From JACCXG01 sp963836735 (GTDB taxonomy: Bacteria > Acidobacteriota > Vicinamibacteria > Vicinamibacterales > 2-12-FULL-66-21), in the NCBI GenBank assembly GCA_963836735.1, contig CAWIKP010000024.1, forward strand, positions 62,001 to 126,000: a stretch of DNA of 64,000 nucleotides. Direction: 5' to 3'. The notes under the pieces are model-generated. The model was given only the letters and a program-made list of their open reading frames with translations, did not search any database and had not been told where the DNA came from. A program made the position numbers and the translations under genes. Below are positions 48,275 through 57,897 of this stretch, one piece after another; the stretch's first letter is position 1; every line of letters starts with the position of its first letter.

Positions 48275-49192
48275 GCTTCGCTGGCCCGTGGGCAGGAGCA
48301 GCGTGAAGGTGCTGCCGCGGCCGGCGCCCTCGCTCTGCGCGAACGCCTTGCCGCCGTGCCGGCGCGCGACCGAACGGACGATGAACAGGCCGAGACCGCT
48401 GCTGCCGCGGGCGCGCACGGCGACGGCGGTGGGAATGCGATAGAAGCGGCGGAACACGCGCTTCAGCTCCGCCGGAGAAATGCCGACGCCGTTGTCGAGC
48501 ACGCGGACCGCGAGCCGCTGTTCCGGCGTTTCCTCGATGCAGCACGCGGACCTGCGGACGGCGTCGGCGAGTACTTGATCGCGTTGTCGATCAGGTTCCA
48601 GACCGCGGTCTTGAGCTCCTCGGGATCGCCGGTGACGAAGGACGCGGCCGGGCTCGAGCCGCTGCTCGTAGCTGAGCGGCTCGTCGTCCAGCCGGAAACG
48701 CGTGCGCGCCAGCTCCACGCACTCCGCCGACCAGCTCCGCCGAGGTTGATGCGCGTCCGCGCGACTGCGCCCGAGCCGCGGCCACGACGCGACGCTGCCG
48801 GCCCGCAGCACCTGCTCGATGGTGTGCAGCAGCCGATCGCTGTCCTCCAGCATGATCCGGTAGAACTCGCGCCGCTTGGCCTCGTCGAGCTCGCGGGTCT
48901 GGAGCGTCTGCAGGTAGAGCCGGATCGACGCGACCGGGGTCTTGAGCTCGTGGGTGACGGCGTTGATGAACGAGTCGTGCTGCTCGTTCCGCCGGATTTC
49001 GCGGACCAGGAAGATGGTGTTCAGCACCATGCCCGCGATGATGAGCAGGAAGAAGATGACGCCGAGGACGGCGAGCACCCCCCGCTGCCAGTTGAGGACG
49101 ATCCAGCTGACGTTGAGCGTGACCGCGAGCGCCACCAGGCAGATGCCGAGGACGGTGAAGAAGATGACCGACCGGCGCCGGCCGCTGATCAT
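48271..49192 (-). CDS. Membrane sensor histidine kinase, frameshifted
   Basis: Start at the ATG 49192; the longer frame upstream only reads through the repeat element. Two membrane helices (about residues 9-30 and 38-63) with almost no periplasmic loop, then the phosphoacceptor His81 in NAVTHELKTPVASIRL. The catalytic domain is disrupted by several shifts but retains RVLDNGVGISPAE and SSGLGLFIVRSVARRHGG. With so little exposed sequence it probably senses a state of the membrane or an internal signal. It is coupled to the response regulator downstream. Confidence 0.82.
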
Positions 49193-49210
49193 GCAGAGAG
49201 GATAGGATCT

Positions 49211-49357
49211 CCAACTCCCAACCTCCAACTCCCAACTCCCAAGGGAAACCGTTCGAACAACGGGGTGGAAGACTTCCAACAAGCCAGTTTGGCGGCCTTT
49301 CATCCCGTTGCTCGAACGGTTTCCCTTGGAAGTTTGGAACTTGGAAGTTGCGAGTTG
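49211..49357. repeat. Intergenic paired-arm hairpin element with long stem
   Basis: Low-complexity arms (49211-49243 and 49325-49357, AACTCCC words) flank a stem of about 25 bp: GGGAAACCGTTCGAAC near 49243 pairs with its reverse complement near 49312, with 23 of 25 positions matching. This is the clearest copy in which the interior is itself a long hairpin. It fills the gap between the desaturase and histidine kinase genes, both on the minus strand. Confidence 0.85.
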
Positions 49358-49360
49358 CTC

Positions 49361-50219
49361 TTACGCCGCCTCGGCGTACTGCTCTTCGCGGATCTTCGCG
49401 ACCTTCAGGTCGCGCACCAGACCGACGGCCGCGAGCGCCTTGAGGGTGATCCAGCTGACGTCGAACTCGTACCAGGCCAGGCCGTGGCGCGCCGACACCG
49501 GGTGTGCGTGGTGGTTGTTGTGCCAGCCCTCGCCGAAGGTCAGCAGGGCGACCCACCAGCTGTTGCGGGAATCGTCTTTCGTGCTGAAGCGCCGGCTGCC
49601 CCACATGTGCGTGGCGGAGTTCACGAGCCAGGTCGCGTGCAGCCCGAACACGACGCGCAGGCCGATGCCCCACAGCACCATGCCCCAGCCGCCGACGGCC
49701 AGCAGGATCAGGCCGAGCGTGGTGAGCGGAACGTAGTGATAGGTGTTCAGCCAGCGGTAGAACGGATCCTTCGCCAGGTCCGGGCGCGTACTTGGACATC
49801 AGGGCGGTGTTGTTGTGATGGGTGTCGCCGAACAGGATCCAGCCCATGTGCGCCCAGAACCCGCCGTCGTGCGGCGTGTGCGGGTCGCCTTCCTGATCCG
49901 AGTGCTGATGATGGACACGGTGGGTCGCGACCCAGAAAATCGGTCCGCCCTCGAGCGTCAGCGTGCCGCAGATCGCGAGGAAATACTCGAACGCCTTGGA
50001 CGTCTTGTAGCCACGGTGCGTGTGCAGCCGGTGATACCCGAGGCTGATGCCGAATCCGACCGCGAACCAGTGGAGCACGAAGGCCGTGATCACGTTGGTC
50101 CACGAGAAGAACCAGAACGCGGCAACGGCGGCAACATGGAAAAGCACCATGAAAACCGCGGTCACCCAGTTGATTGTCGAATAGGAATATTCAGGACGGA
50201 CGTCCGCGCGTGCTGTCAT
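49361..50219 (-). CDS. Fatty acid desaturase (acyl-CoA delta-9 type), one frameshift
   Basis: About 285 residues after removing an extra C near 49785. Four membrane helices and the three histidine boxes of membrane desaturases: HRLHTH, HRVHHQHSD and HNNHHAHP. It introduces a cis double bond in acyl chains using a di-iron centre, oxygen and an electron donor. ATG 50219 is taken as start; a TTG three codons earlier is possible. The two-component genes lie directly downstream on the same strand. Confidence 0.88.
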
Positions 50220-50300
50220 GTCACTCAAAGGTAACAGCTCGCGCGGCGCCCGTTTGTAAGACTTCTGTACCTAACCGGCGGCCTACCGGCCGCTCAGGTC

Positions 50301-51398
50301 TTACCCGTTCTTTCGCTCGAATTCCTGCATGAATTGCACGAGTGCGTCGACGCCCGGCTCGGGGAACGCGTTGTAGATCGACGCCCGCATCCCGCCGACC
50401 GACCGGTGCCCTTTCAGGCCATCCAGCCCGGCCGCCGTCGCTTCTTTCGCGAACTTCTTTTCGAGCTCCTCGCTGGGCAGCCGGAAGGTGAGGTTCATCC
50501 GGGAACGGCTGTCCGGCGTCGCGTGGCCGCGGTAGAAGCCGGTCCTGTCGATCTCGGTGTAGATCTTCCGCGCCTTCCGTTCGTTGACCTGTTCGACGGC
50601 CTCGAGCCCGCCCTGCTCCAGCAGCCAGCCGAGCACCAGCCGCATCACATAAATGGCGAAGACCGGGGGCGTGTTGTACATCGACTTGTTTTCGACGTGC
50701 ACCGGATACTGCAGCATCGTCGGCAGCGTCGCCGGCGTGCGAGCGAGCAGGTCCTCGCGGACGATGACCAGCGTGAGCCCGGCCGGTGCGAGGTTCTTCT
50801 GCGCGCCCGCGTAAATCACCCCGTACTTCGACACGTCGATCGGACGGCTGTACATATCGGACGACGTGTCCGCGACGAGCGGCACGGCGCCGGTATCGGG
50901 GATCTCACGCCACTGGGTGCCGTAGATCGTGTTGTTGGTCGTGATGTGGACGTAGGCGGCATCGGGATCGAGCGTCAGCTCGTCGGGCCGCGGCACGCGG
51001 GCGAACTTCTCGGCCGCGGTCGACCCCGCGATCTTCACCGTGCCGACCCGCTTGGCTTCCTTCACCGCTTTCTCGGCCCACACCCCGGTCACGATGTAGT
51101 CGGCCGAGCCGCCCGGGGGCAGCAGATTCATGGGGACCATCGAGAACTGCAGGCTGGCCCCGCCCTGGAGGAACAGCACCTTGTAGTTGCCGGGGATGTT
51201 CGCGAGCTTGCGAAGATCGGCTTCACAGCCTTCGATGATCTCGTCGAACGCCGGGGATCGATGGCTGATCTCCAGCACCGACATGCCGACACCCGGCAGC
51301 GAGAGCAGATCCCGCTGCACCTGTTCGAGCACTTTCAGTGGAAGCACCGCCGGGCCGGCGGAGAAGTTATGAATGCGGGTCGCCGTTGTCGTAGCCAT
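50301..51398 (-). CDS. serC: Phosphoserine aminotransferase
   Basis: 365 residues from the ATG at 51398, with AGGAAAGGG upstream; the longer frame would run through the repeat at 51428-51522. Class V PLP enzyme: RIHNFSAGPAVLPL, then EISHRSPAFDEI, LQGGASLQFSMVP, the PLP lysine in GAQKNLAPAGLTLV and the C-terminal GHRSVGGMRASIYNA. Converts 3-phosphohydroxypyruvate to phosphoserine with glutamate. Encoded just downstream of serA in the same direction. Confidence 0.95.
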   Translation of the reverse strand: MATTTATRIHNFSAGPAVLPLKVLEQVQRDLLSLPGVGMSVLEISHRSPAFDEIIEGCEADLRKLANIPGNYKVLFLQGGASLQFSMVPMNLLPPGGSADYIVTGVWAEKAVKEAKRVGTVKIAGSTAAEKFARVPRPDELTLDPDAAYVHITTNNTIYGTQWREIPDTGAVPLVADTSSDMYSRPIDVSKYGVIYAGAQKNLAPAGLTLVIVREDLLARTPATLPTMLQYPVHVENKSMYNTPPVFAIYVMRLVLGWLLEQGGLEAVEQVNERKARKIYTEIDRTGFYRGHATPDSRSRMNLTFRLPSEELEKKFAKEATAAGLDGLKGHRSVGGMRASIYNAFPEPGVDALVQFMQEFERKNG

Positions 51399-51427
51399 GT
51401 CTGCCCTTTCCTGACTGAATCCCTGAT

Positions 51428-51522
51428 CTTCCGCCTGAAGGCGGAAGCCACCCGCCTTCGCGCTGCGCGCTACGGCGAGGCAGGCTGGTCTGAGTTTAGT
51501 AGCTTCCGCCTTTAGGCGGAAG
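51428..51522. repeat. 95-bp element bounded by two copies of a 20-bp hairpin
   Basis: CTTCCGCCT-GA-AGGCGGAAG at 51428-51447 and CTTCCGCCT-TT-AGGCGGAAG at 51503-51522 enclose a GC-rich interior. The same hairpin stands alone at 31115. The serA stop codon (51496-51498) lies inside, so the last codons of serA (PPKGGSY) come from the element. Confidence 0.8.
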
Positions 51523-52769
51523 ACGCACCACCTGCAGATCGAGGACGTTCTCGTTGCCGCTCTTGATCTGCCGGCACACCGCGCTCGACGGCTCGCCGTC
51601 GAGATTGATCCGCGCCACGGCGGCCTCGGCGCCATCGAACACGATGTTCTCTGTTTCCTGCACGTTCAGGTTCGCGCTTCGCAGCTGGTCGAACACGTGC
51701 GCCAGGACGCCGGGCCGATCGCGGTGCCGCACCACGAGCATGTGCGTGGCCGGCGTGCGCTTCGCCAGGTTGACGACGTTCGGCACGCGCCCGGTCTCCT
51801 TGAACGTGCGGATGATCCGGACGGTCTCCGCGGCGATGGCTTCCTGGGCCTGTTCGGTGGACGCGCCGATGTGATGCGTCCCGTACACGCCGGGGAGCGA
51901 TGCGAGCGTCGCTCGCGAACTCACCGGTCGCCCCGGCCGGCTCCTGTGCGAACACGTCGAGGCCGACCCGCAGCCCGCGCTCGCGAACCGCTGCCGCAAC
52001 CGCGGTCTCGTCCACCACTTCGCCGCGCGCCGTGTTGATGAGGATCGCCCCGGGCTTCAGCTTTCCGAGCACGCTCGGCATTCACCAGCCCTTTGGTCTC
52101 GGGACCGAGCGCCAGGTGCAGACTCAGGATGTCGGCGCGAGCGGCCACATCCGCCGGCGTCGGCTCGATTTCTATCGCTACCTGACGGAGCGCCGCTTCG
52201 ACGCCGAGCTCCCGCGCCTCCTGATCGGTCAGCGGCCGTCGCTGTCCGCCGAAGCGGCGGCTCCAGATCACCACGTTGAGACCGAAGCCGGCGGCGCGGC
52301 GAATCATCTCCTGCCCGATGTTGCCGACCCCGAGCAACCCGAGCGTCTGCCCGAACAGCCCCTGCGCCTTCGAGTATTCCTTCTTGTTCCACCTGCCGGC
52401 ACGCAGGTCTGCGACGTTGTCGGGTACCCGCCGGTCCAGCGCGAGCATCAGCGCAAAGGCGAGCTCGGCGACGGCGATGGCGTTCTTTCCCGGACAGTTG
52501 GAGACGTAGATGCCGCGCGTCGACGCGGCCGCCACATCAATCGTGTTGTAGCCCGCCCCGGCGCGCACGATCAGGGACAACCGTCCCGCATCGAGCATCG
52601 GCGCGGTCACCTTGGTGCCGCGAACCACCAGCACTTCCGCACCCGTTCCAGCGATCGCTTCCCGCAGGGCGTCGTCTTTCAAGTCGGGATCGCTCACGAC
52701 CTCGCAGCCGGCCGCCTTCAATCCATCGATGCCGGACTGTTCGAATTTGTCGGCGATGAGGATCTTCAT
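51496..52769 (-). CDS. serA: D-3-phosphoglycerate dehydrogenase with ACT domain, two frameshifts
   Basis: About 424 residues when single extra bases near 52075 and 51915 are removed. The substrate-binding part (MKILIADKFEQSGID) is followed by the NAD domain (LGLLGVGNIGQEMIRRA) with catalytic residues in GAILINTARGEVVDE and the GTHHIGAST histidine block. A C-terminal ACT domain (VRHRDRPGVLAHVFDQL) would bind serine for feedback control. First committed step of serine synthesis. It is preceded by a DUF1015 gene and followed by serC. Confidence 0.92.
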
Positions 52770-52773
52770 GGTC

Positions 52774-52888
52774 GAGCTGCCAGCTTCGAGCTGCCAGCTT
52801 CCAGCTCAAGCGAACCGCTCCGGCTTGCGACAGCCCGAAGAAGAGCCTGCCACGCGCTGGAAGCTGGAAGCTGGGAGCTGGGAGCTCT
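52774..52888. repeat. Intergenic paired-arm hairpin element
   Basis: The left arm (52774-52807, GAGCTGCCAGCTTC words) and right arm (52857-52888, AGCTGGAAGCTGGGA words) are reverse complements around about 50 bases. It fills the whole gap between the DUF1015 stop and the serA start, leaving no room for an independent serA promoter outside it. Confidence 0.8.
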
Positions 52889-52889
52889 C

Positions 52890-54114
52890 TCAGATTTCAT
52901 GAATCAGCAACCCATCCCGCAGCTTCGGCTCGAACCAGGTCGACTTCGGCGGCATGATGCCGCCATCGTCGCTGATCGCCATCAGGTCGGCGATCGTGAC
53001 GGGGAACATCGAGAAAGCGACCGCCGCCCTGCCTGAGTTCACGGCCTGTTCGAGCGCTCCGGTGCCGCGGGCGCCCCCGACGAAGTCGATGCGCTTGTCG
53101 CTCCGAATGTCGCCAATCTTCAAGAGCCTCTCGAGCACGTGGTGCTGGAGCAGAGCCACGTCGAGGCCGCTCGCATGCGATCCGTCCTCCGGGGTTGCGC
53201 CGGTGAGGTCGAGGCGGTGCCACTGCCCGGCGAGGTACACGCCCACTTCTCCCTTGCGCGTTGGACGCGCCGGGCCGTCGGTCACTCGAAACTGTTGGCG
53301 CAGCTCCGCGAGGAATTGCTGCCGGCGTCCGCCCTGCCAGATCGCGCACGGTGCGGTTGTAAGGAAGGATCTGCATCTGGTTGTCGGGGAAGGCCACCGC
53401 AATGAATTTCCCGGCTTCCTCCGCATTGCCCTGCGCCTGCAGTTCGGCCCGGGTACGCGCCGCGCTGGCAGCGCGGTGGTGACCGTCGGCGATATAGAGC
53501 GCCGGCACTCGAGCGAACTCGTCGACCAGCTGGCCGGTTTCGGCGGCGTCGGCCGCCCAGATCGTGTGATGAACGTCGTCGGCCGCGGTGAAATCGAACA
53601 ACGGAGCGCGGGCGGTGACCCGGCGGGCGGCCGCGTCGAGCGTCCCGCTCGACTTGTAGGTGAGGAACACGACGCCGGTTTGCGCGCCGAGCTCGATCAT
53701 GTGCCGCGTGCGATCGTCCTCCTTGTCGCGGCGCGTGCGCTCGTGCTTGCGGATGATGTCCTGCTCGTACTCGTCCACCGAAAAGCAGCCGGCAACACCG
53801 GTCTGCTCGTGGCCGCCCATCCGCAGCCGGTACAAATAGAGCGTGGGCTGCTCCTCGACCACCAGCGGCGCCTCCTGGCGCAGCGCATCGAAGTTCGTGC
53901 GCGCCCTGGCATAGACCGCGCTGGAATAGGGATCAACGTGCGGCGGCAGGTCGATCTCCGAGCGGCTGACATGAAGAAAGCTGAGTGGATTCCCGTCGGC
54001 GAGCTCGCGCGCTTCTTCAGTGCTCACAACGTCGTAAGGGACCGAAGAAACTGCGGCGGCGTTCTCGGGCGTTGGACGCAATGCCCGGAACGGATGGATC
54101 AGAGCCATCCGCAT
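52890..54114 (-). CDS. DUF1015 family protein, one frameshift
   Basis: About 407 residues after removing one extra base near 53330. Conserved DUF1015 blocks: IHPFRALRPTPENAAAVSSVPYDVV, then NPLSFLHVSRSEIDLP, YLYRLRMGGHEQTGV, YIADGHHRAASAAR and AVAFPDNQMQILPYNR. The family has no proven activity but is repeatedly found beside serA and serC, as here, suggesting a role in serine metabolism. The DGHHR motif looks like an active site. Same strand as serA, with only the repeat element between. Confidence 0.82.
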
Positions 54115-54166
54115 ATTTTAACGCCAGCCGCATACGCGGATCTTTACAGGAGCACCAGGAGATCAG

Positions 54167-54218
54167 GAGATCTGCTGAAAGAGATCTGCTGAAAGATTCC
54201 GAGCCCCCAGCCCCGAGC
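54167..54218. repeat. 14-bp tandem duplication followed by a half arm
   Basis: GAGATCTGCTGAAA occurs twice in tandem at 54167-54194. Directly after it, 54200-54218 repeats the GAGCCCCCAGCCCCGAG arm known from 45.1 kb, here without a partner arm. Lies between the M23 and DUF1015 genes. Confidence 0.65.
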
Positions 54219-54233
54219 TTTGTGGTTGCGTTT

Positions 54234-55508
54234 CTACTGCGCGGCTCGAACCGCGTCCGGACGCTGGTTGGCGGCGTCTGCGAGGACGGTAACTTCAATC
54301 CGCTTGAGCATCGCGTCACGCATGGCGAGGAACGCGGGACGATGCGCGGGTTGAATGGGATCGCCAGGCGGCTGGCGGCGTCGCTCGGAGACCGGATCGA
54401 CGAAGACGCCATTCTTCAGGAGCCGGAAATCGAGATGCGGTCCGGTCGCTGCGCCGGTCGATCCCACGCGGCCGATGATCTGGTTCTGATCGACGGAAGC
54501 GCCCGCGCGGATACCGGGCGCAAACGAGGAGAGGTGCAGGTAGTAGGTCTCGACGCCGCGATCGTGGCGAATGCGGACCTGCCTGCCACCCGCGCCCGCC
54601 CAACCCGCAGAGACCACCGTGCCGGCCGCGACTGCCACGACCGCCGACCCCTGCGGCGCGGCATAGTCGACGCCGAGGTGGGCGCGCAGCGTGTGATCGA
54701 CGGGATGCAGCCGCTGGCGGGAGAACCTTGACGTGATCCGCGGTTCGAACTTCAGCGGAGAGACCAGGAAGAAGCGCTTGAGCGATCGCCCTTCCTCGTC
54801 GTAGTACGCGGCCTTGCCGGTGTCGGGGTTCACCCAGCGGATGGCCTGATGCGTCTTGCCATCGGCCACGAAGGTCGCCGCCAGGATGTTGCCGTAGCCC
54901 GCGAACTGCCCTTCCCGTGTGGATTTCTCGAACAGCAGCTCGAACCGGTCTCCCTGCTTCAGATCGCTGTTGAAATCGATCTGACCGCCGAAGATGTCGG
55001 CGAGCGCCATCGCGAGCTGGATGTTTTCGCCGGTCTCGCCCATCGCGGCGATGAGCGAAGAATGGTCGGCGTCGATATCGCCGCGAATCGCCAGGACGTT
55101 CGACTCTTTCTCGAACGGCAGGACCTCGGCGTCGAGCACCTCGGGACGCTCGTGGTCGCGACTGATGATCCGCAGGAACTTGTCGGTGTCGATCTGGTAC
55201 TCGAACTCGCGGAGGAACCCGTCGAACGACATCACCAGCCGGTAGGGCCGGTCGGCACGCAGGCGGCGCGGATTGAAAACCGAGGTCGCCGACTGGACGG
55301 CGGCGTTCACGAGATCGGTCGACAGCTGATGCTGCCGCAGCAGGCTGTCGAGGGTCGCGTGGCGCGGCACGCGGGCTTCGATGATCGCGGATTCCGCCTT
55401 GACCAGCACATCGACGGCCGCGCGATGGGGCGCGGGCTGCGGCCGCGGCGCGGCGCACCCGGCGGCCGCACCTGCCGCCAACGCCGTGGCCAGAACTCTG
55501 CTGAACAT
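54234..55508 (-). CDS. M23 family metallopeptidase, probable lipoprotein
   Basis: 424 residues, intact. The N-terminus has a signal peptide ending AAAGC with a candidate lipobox Cys18. A long non-catalytic region (residues 35-270) resembles the OapA/LysM-adjacent part of periplasmic M23 proteins. The peptidase domain has HLGVDYAAPQGSAV (His and Asp zinc ligands), YYLHLSSF and GPHLDFRL. The last motif is H-x-D where LytM-type enzymes have H-x-H. It would cut peptidoglycan cross-links or activate such enzymes. Last gene of the minus-strand envelope run. Confidence 0.85.
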   Translation of the reverse strand: MFSRVLATALAAGAAAGCAAPRPQPAPHRAAVDVLVKAESAIIEARVPRHATLDSLLRQHQLSTDLVNAAVQSATSVFNPRRLRADRPYRLVMSFDGFLREFEYQIDTDKFLRIISRDHERPEVLDAEVLPFEKESNVLAIRGDIDADHSSLIAAMGETGENIQLAMALADIFGGQIDFNSDLKQGDRFELLFEKSTREGQFAGYGNILAATFVADGKTHQAIRWVNPDTGKAAYYDEEGRSLKRFFLVSPLKFEPRITSRFSRQRLHPVDHTLRAHLGVDYAAPQGSAVVAVAAGTVVSAGWAGAGGRQVRIRHDRGVETYYLHLSSFAPGIRAGASVDQNQIIGRVGSTGAATGPHLDFRLLKNGVFVDPVSERRRQPPGDPIQPAHRPAFLAMRDAMLKRIEVTVLADAANQRPDAVRAAQ

Positions 55509-55650
55509 CGAGTTTCAGCAGTGTAACAGCAGCCGCGGGATTGTAAGCGCGGCCGTAGGCCACGGTCCGCGTCATTTCATGGAATTTTCGTCGACGTCAG
55601 GGGCGAACAATTGGAAAAACCCGCCGTTCAACAAACACGAGAACAAGGAC

Positions 55651-57735
55651 TTACCTCGGGGCCATCACCCAGACGCCCCACACACCGGATCGGCGACTGT
55701 GGTACGCGAGCCGTCGGCCGTCCGGCGACCAGGTGTATTCCTCCGCCGTCGGGTCGTCCAGGATGCGCCGCATCGAGCCGTCGCGAAGTTCGAGCAGCCA
55801 GGTGCCAGCGCGTTGGACCTGGAACACCACGCGCCGGCCATCAGGTGACACGGCGGGGGTCCTCACGAGGCGGCCTTTGATCGGAGAATCGAATGCGCGC
55901 TCGGTGCCGTTCTCGAGGTCGTGAATCAACAGTCGTGTCTCGTGACTGTAGGCGATGCGCTGGCCATCCGGGAACCATGACCCGCCCCACGGCTGGCCGA
56001 TCGTGTTCCGGGTGATCTGTCGCGCCTCACCGCTCGAGAGATTCAGCGTCCACAGGTTCCAGACGTCGCGGGGCTGTGGCCCGGTCCCTCGGATGAACGC
56101 CAGCGTCCCACCGTCCGGTGACCAGCTCGGCACCGCCGCATAGCCGTCGCCGCTCACGCGACGCACGTGCTGGCCATTCGCATCGGCGACGTAGATGCCC
56201 CGGGTACCGTCGCGATCGGAGTCGAAAGCGATCTGCTTCCCATCGGGTGACGGCCGCACGTGCCAGTTGTTCGCCGTGTCGTCGACGATTCTGGTGATTT
56301 GCAGGACATCGCCCTCGCCGTCGGTCTCTGCCCGCATCAGCGCCGAGCCGTCCGACGCCTTGGCCTGATAGAACATCGCCGTTCCAACCGACCCGAACGA
56401 TGGTGAAAACGCGGAATCGGACGCGAGCTTGTATTGCGCGGCCGGCGCGGACGCTGGCGCGGGCCCGTCGTGCGGCGCGGGCTCGGAAGGCGCGGCCTCG
56501 GGAGGCGCGGCCTCGGCAGCGACCGGCTGCGGCCTCGAGTCGGCGGGTGCCACCTTCTCGGGGCGCTTTGAACCCGGCGCCTTGGACTCCTCAGCTCGCG
56601 GTGCCTGGCTGACTGCGACCGGGGCGGATGGCGAAGTCGAGACGGCCGGCCTCTCCGCCCACCAGAGAGGCAGCAGGCCAATGGCCAGGAGCGCTGGTAT
56701 CGCCAGCGCGGCCAGCGCGGCGGCCCGCCAGCGGCGGCCTGACTGGGGTTGGACGACCGCACGCTGCAACACCTGCGCGCCCGCCGGCTCGAGCTCGGTG
56801 CCGGGCTCGATCACGGTCCGCGGAGCGAGCGCCGCGGCCGGCGGCGCGGCCTCTACCGCTTCGGCCCGGTCATCAATACGGGCGACGGCAGACGGTACCG
56901 CCGGCGCGGCCTGGGTCGCCGGGCGATCGACGCTGTCGATCAAGGGCAGCAGGGTCCCCACCACGAGCTGCTCATCGAGCCCAGCGGCTCGGGCATACCG
57001 AACCAGCTGCGTGCGTCCGTAGTTTCCGGTGGGCCAGTTGAAGAAATAGCCCCACTCCAGCTGCCGCAGCATTCCGAGGGGAATATGGCTGCGCTTGGCG
57101 ATCGATGCCAGCGGCAGTCCTGTGGCACGCCGCGCGCGCCGGATATCCGATACCGTCAGCGGCTCCTGCGACAGGTGTGCGCGAACGTCGTGCGTACGCG
57201 AAGAGACGAAAGGCTGCACCTGTGCCGCCGCAAGAGGCTCGACCACCGCGACTTGAGGTGCGCGAGCCGCGACGACGTCGGCCCACGCGTTGACGAGATT
57301 GCTGATCGCCGCCCGCGGATCGGTCGCGCCGAACCGGGCAAGGGCCTCCTCGAACGACTCGAGGGACGGAAACGGCGGCAAATCGAGCGTTCCAAGCGCT
57401 CGCGCCACGACGAGCTTCAATCCGCCGGGCACCCGGAATTGCGTCGCCGCATCCGGGGCCGAGGCTGGAAGCAGCGAATCGAGCAGCTGCGCGGCGCGCA
57501 ACACCGGCCGCCCGCCCGCGGCAACCGGCCCTTCTACCGACACGACTCCCGCGCTCGACAGCCTGATGACATGTGCGGACGGCACGCCCGCCACATCCCC
57601 GCGCGCCACGAGCGACAACAGCTCGCGCACGATCGTCACAGCTTCGTAGGGCCGAAGCTGAATCTTCGCCGCTGCCAGATCAGCCAGCGAGATTGGTGCG
57701 TTTGGTCTGTGCATCGGCGTGCAGCAGTGCGACAT
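55651..57735 (-). CDS. Degenerate kinase-like domain, RodZ-type HTH, membrane helix and TolB-like propeller
   Basis: 694 residues, intact. Residues 15-150 look like the C-lobe of a protein kinase that has lost its catalytic residues: RPYEAVTIVRELLSLV, then VIRLSSAGVVSVEGPVA where HRD and DFG would be, and VARALGTLDLPPFPSLESFEEAL like the kinase end helices. Residues 195-262 form a helix-turn-helix (DIRRARRATGLPLASIAKRSHI). A Pro/Ala linker and one membrane helix (338-359) follow, and residues 430-694 are PD40 propeller blades (PSPDGKQIAFDSDRDGTRGIY). The HTH faces the cytoplasm and the propeller the periplasm. Function unknown. Confidence 0.75.
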   Translation of the reverse strand: MSHCCTPMHRPNAPISLADLAAAKIQLRPYEAVTIVRELLSLVARGDVAGVPSAHVIRLSSAGVVSVEGPVAAGGRPVLRAAQLLDSLLPASAPDAATQFRVPGGLKLVVARALGTLDLPPFPSLESFEEALARFGATDPRAAISNLVNAWADVVAARAPQVAVVEPLAAAQVQPFVSSRTHDVRAHLSQEPLTVSDIRRARRATGLPLASIAKRSHIPLGMLRQLEWGYFFNWPTGNYGRTQLVRYARAAGLDEQLVVGTLLPLIDSVDRPATQAAPAVPSAVARIDDRAEAVEAAPPAAALAPRTVIEPGTELEPAGAQVLQRAVVQPQSGRRWRAAALAALAIPALLAIGLLPLWWAERPAVSTSPSAPVAVSQAPRAEESKAPGSKRPEKVAPADSRPQPVAAEAAPPEAAPSEPAPHDGPAPASAPAAQYKLASDSAFSPSFGSVGTAMFYQAKASDGSALMRAETDGEGDVLQITRIVDDTANNWHVRPSPDGKQIAFDSDRDGTRGIYVADANGQHVRRVSGDGYAAVPSWSPDGGTLAFIRGTGPQPRDVWNLWTLNLSSGEARQITRNTIGQPWGGSWFPDGQRIAYSHETRLLIHDLENGTERAFDSPIKGRLVRTPAVSPDGRRVVFQVQRAGTWLLELRDGSMRRILDDPTAEEYTWSPDGRRLAYHSRRSGVWGVWVMAPR

Positions 57736-57897
57736 CCCTGCCAGTCGGGGACATGGCGGGAAGCACGCCGAAAAGTCTCATGGAACGAGACAGATACATC
57801 TCAGCCGGAGGAACGGCTGAGCGTTCGGGAGGGCAACTGTTCCACCAAATTACACAGCGGGAGCATACGAGGTGCGAGCACCTCGACGTCACTGACT

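Noticed and set aside
48080..50047. Plus-strand open frame of 655 codons
   Set aside because: Runs opposite the two-component and desaturase genes and through a repeat element; no recognisable domain.
51399..51635. N-terminal extension of serC (and similarly of the histidine kinase at 49193-49303)
   Set aside because: The extensions translate dispersed repeats; ATG codons after them begin the conserved domain sequences.
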